A stretch of 8,346 nucleotides of DNA. Origin: CAVRZY01 sp963725415. GTDB taxonomy: Bacteria > Acidobacteriota > Terriglobia > Bryobacterales > Bryobacteraceae. The notes under the pieces were generated by a model. The model was not told the origin of the DNA, made no database searches, and saw nothing but the letters and a program-made list of their open reading frames with translations. Within the stretch, counting starts at the first letter, position 1. Each line of letters opens with the position of its first letter. Location: the NCBI GenBank assembly GCA_963725415.1, contig CAVRZY010000052.1, forward strand, positions 1 to 8,346. The letters are read 5' to 3'. Position numbers and translations under genes: made by a program. Below, in pieces: positions 6,819-8,346 of the stretch.

Positions 6819-7592
6819 TTACCCTCGCACCACCCGGTTTTCCAGAACGCCAATCCCCTCGATTTCCACGCGCACCCTCGAGCCGGCCTGCACGGGGCCG
6901 ACTCCGGCCGGAGTCCCCGTGGCGATCAAGTCCCCGGGCTCCAGGGTCATGAATTGTGTAATGAAGGCAATAATCACTTCCACCGGGAAGATCATCTCGC
7001 TCGCCAGAGCGTCCTGCTTCTTCTCCCCATTAACAAACGTGCGGATGCGGAACTCTTCGAAAGCCACCTGGCCCCGCGGCACAATCCAAGGCCCCACCGG
7101 GCAGAACGTGTCGAATCCCTTGCCACGCGTGAACTGCCCGTCCTTCCTCTGTAAATCGCGCGCCGTGACGTCGTTCACGCAGGTATACCCCAAGACGTAC
7201 TCCTCCGCCTCCTGAGGCCGGACGTGCCGCGCCCGCCGTCCGATCACCACTCCTAGCTCGCCCTCGTAATCGACGCGCTCCGACAGCGCCGGATACACAA
7301 TCGCGTCCCCCGAGGCGATCAGCGAAGAGGGCGGCTTCAGAAACAGCAGCGGCTCGGCCGGCACCGGGTTACCCAGCTCGCCCGCGTGCTCCCGGTAGTT
7401 CCTCCCCACGCACACGATCTTGCTGGGCCAGCAAGGCGGCAGCAAGCGTACTTCAGCCAGCCCGTAGCGTGCCCCCGTCTGCTGCTCGTAGACCGTATCT
7501 CGTTCCACCACTCCGTACTTCACCTCCGGCGATCCATCCGGGGTGGTTGGCTCGGTGTTTGGATTCAGGCTGAAGCGGATTCGTTTCTCCAT
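6819..7592 (-). CDS. Fumarylacetoacetate hydrolase (FAH) family protein
   Basis: FAH-fold enzymes split or rearrange beta-keto and 2-keto acids: acylpyruvate hydrolysis, oxaloacetate decarboxylation, or hydratase/isomerase steps of aromatic breakdown. They act in the cytoplasm with Mg or Mn. The 257 residues show the whole signature set: IVCVGRNYREHAGELG (59-74, with His69), FLKPPSSL, DYEGELGVVIG (108-118, metal ligands Glu110 and Glu112), GYTCVNDVTARDLQ (135-148, ligand Asp141), KGFDTFCPVGPW (158-169) and LEPGDLIATGTPAGVGP (217-233). The first about 55 residues form the short cap-like N-terminal domain. ATG at 7592 has GAGGGAG (7600-7594) just before it, overlapping the stop of the upstream FN3 gene. 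The closest-looking functional types are acylpyruvase (FAHD1/YcgM-like) or a hydroxyheptadienedioate isomerase; motifs do not decide between them. Its metabolic link to the kinase-deacetylase pair is not evident. Confidence 0.9.
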   Translation of the reverse strand: MEKRIRFSLNPNTEPTTPDGSPEVKYGVVERDTVYEQQTGARYGLAEVRLLPPCWPSKIVCVGRNYREHAGELGNPVPAEPLLFLKPPSSLIASGDAIVYPALSERVDYEGELGVVIGRRARHVRPQEAEEYVLGYTCVNDVTARDLQRKDGQFTRGKGFDTFCPVGPWIVPRGQVAFEEFRIRTFVNGEKKQDALASEMIFPVEVIIAFITQFMTLEPGDLIATGTPAGVGPVQAGSRVRVEIEGIGVLENRVVRG

Positions 7593-7598
7593 GCTCCC

Positions 7599-8346
7599 TC
7601 ACGGCGCAGCAATCTCCACCGCCGCCGACCGCGCGCTCTCGTTCCCCAACTGGTCCACTGCCGACACGGCGTAGCGGTAGCTGCGGCCCGATTCAATGCT
7701 CCGATCGCTCGCGCTGGGCGTCTCAACCAACTCGCCGACCCGCTCGAACGGTCTGCCTTCAGTGGCGCGGTACACATAATACCCCTTCAAGTCGGGCTTC
7801 GTGTTTCGCTCCCAGCTCAATTCGATGCTCTGGACCCCCGCCACGGCCGTCAGCCCCACCGGCGCCGCCGGCGGGAAGCGGTCCTCCGGTGTAATCGCAA
7901 CCGACTCACAGATCTCGCTCTCTGCCTCGGTCTCCCCCGTTTTCAGCACCGCCTGCACCCCATACCGGTGCCTCTTCCCGTATTGAGCGCCGGTATCGAC
8001 CCACGGGGTCGTTGCTGTCTGCGCTACCTCGACGTCGTTGCGGTAAACGCGAAAGGCCAGCCCCGGGATCTCGCGCGGCGCCTGCCACGTCAACTGCACG
8101 CCCGCCGCCACGGCTTGTGCCGCCAGCCCGCTGGGCCGTTCCAGCGGCGGCACAATCTTCCGCACCACCAACTCCGACCACTCGCTGAAGCGGCCCTTGC
8201 GGCCAGACACGCGGGCCCCGAAGATTACTTCCCGGCCCACCCAGTCTCGCGCGGGAATCTCAACCTTCACCGCACCCGGGCGGGTTGCGCCAGTTTCAAC
8301 CGGCGTGGCCGCAGCAGCCCATTTCTCCACCTGAAACGGCCCCTGG
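7599..8346 (-). CDS. Multi-FN3 domain protein, 5' partial (C-terminal part only)
   Basis: The frame is open across the right edge (QGPFQVEKWA... at the border), so the GTG at 8330 is not the true start. Two fibronectin type III domains are clear, numbered from that GTG: PPLERPSGL...VQLTWQAP...FRVYR...RYGVQAV (61-146) and PPAAPVGLTAV...IELSWERN...GYYVYRA...YRYAVSAVDQLGNES (153-240). Residues about 30-58 (EVIFGARVSGRKGRFSEWS) look like the last strands of a third FN3 domain. The protein ends directly after the last domain with no membrane segment or sorting signal, so any export or lipoprotein signal would be at the unseen N-terminus. FN3 arrays are generally extracytoplasmic spacers or binding modules; no catalytic motif is visible. 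TGA (7601-7599) is 6 bases before the FAH start and its final bases form part of that gene's ribosome binding site, indicating cotranscription. Confidence 0.85.
   Translation of the reverse strand, partial: QGPFQVEKWAAAATPVETGATRPGAVKVEIPARDWVGREVIFGARVSGRKGRFSEWSELVVRKIVPPLERPSGLAAQAVAAGVQLTWQAPREIPGLAFRVYRNDVEVAQTATTPWVDTGAQYGKRHRYGVQAVLKTGETEAESEICESVAITPEDRFPPAAPVGLTAVAGVQSIELSWERNTKPDLKGYYVYRATEGRPFERVGELVETPSASDRSIESGRSYRYAVSAVDQLGNESARSAAVEIAAP

Overview
The window is a stretch of GC-rich chromosomal DNA from a free-living bacterium, with no phage, plasmid, CRISPR, tRNA or rRNA signal. The protein types fit Acidobacteriota best: a long, eukaryote-like GMP synthase, a long ROK kinase next to a PIG-L deacetylase, FN3 proteins, and intergenic 'CGCAAAG / CTTTGCG' palindromes. 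That placement is inference from protein style, not from a marker gene.

Plus-strand half (1-4491). The window opens inside a secreted-type GH43-like five-bladed beta-propeller glycoside hydrolase. Its recognisable homology stops near position 816, in a linker that usually leads to a carbohydrate-binding domain. About 130 bases of unrelated sequence follow, including a 35-codon out-of-frame fragment. Next comes an imperfect palindromic repeat (949-1053) whose outer end is tandemly duplicated. The repeat abuts an extended -10 promoter that probably drives a tight two-gene unit: an S41 C-terminal processing protease (1095-2699) and, 10 bases on, guaA (2710-4491). The guaA product is a 593-residue GMP synthase with the two-lobed dimerisation region known from the human enzyme rather than the single lobe of E. 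coli.

Minus-strand half (4532-8346). Four closely spaced genes read right to left: a multi-FN3 protein running off the right edge, a fumarylacetoacetate hydrolase (FAH) family enzyme, a 467-residue ROK-family sugar kinase-like protein lacking the usual cysteine zinc motif, and a PIG-L (LmbE-like) deacetylase. Gaps are 6, 20 and 11 bases, each with a Shine-Dalgarno sequence, so they look like one operon whose promoter lies beyond 8346. It meets guaA convergently across 40 bases with no convincing terminator.

The deacetylase is the oddest locus. Its reading frame is open end to end, but the homology jumps frame at five places, and both metal-binding motifs (AHQDD and DTH) lie outside the continuous frame. 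This means either sequence error or a recently decayed gene. A deacetylase beside a ROK kinase suggests amino-sugar metabolism (deacetylate, then phosphorylate), but the substrate is not visible in the sequence.
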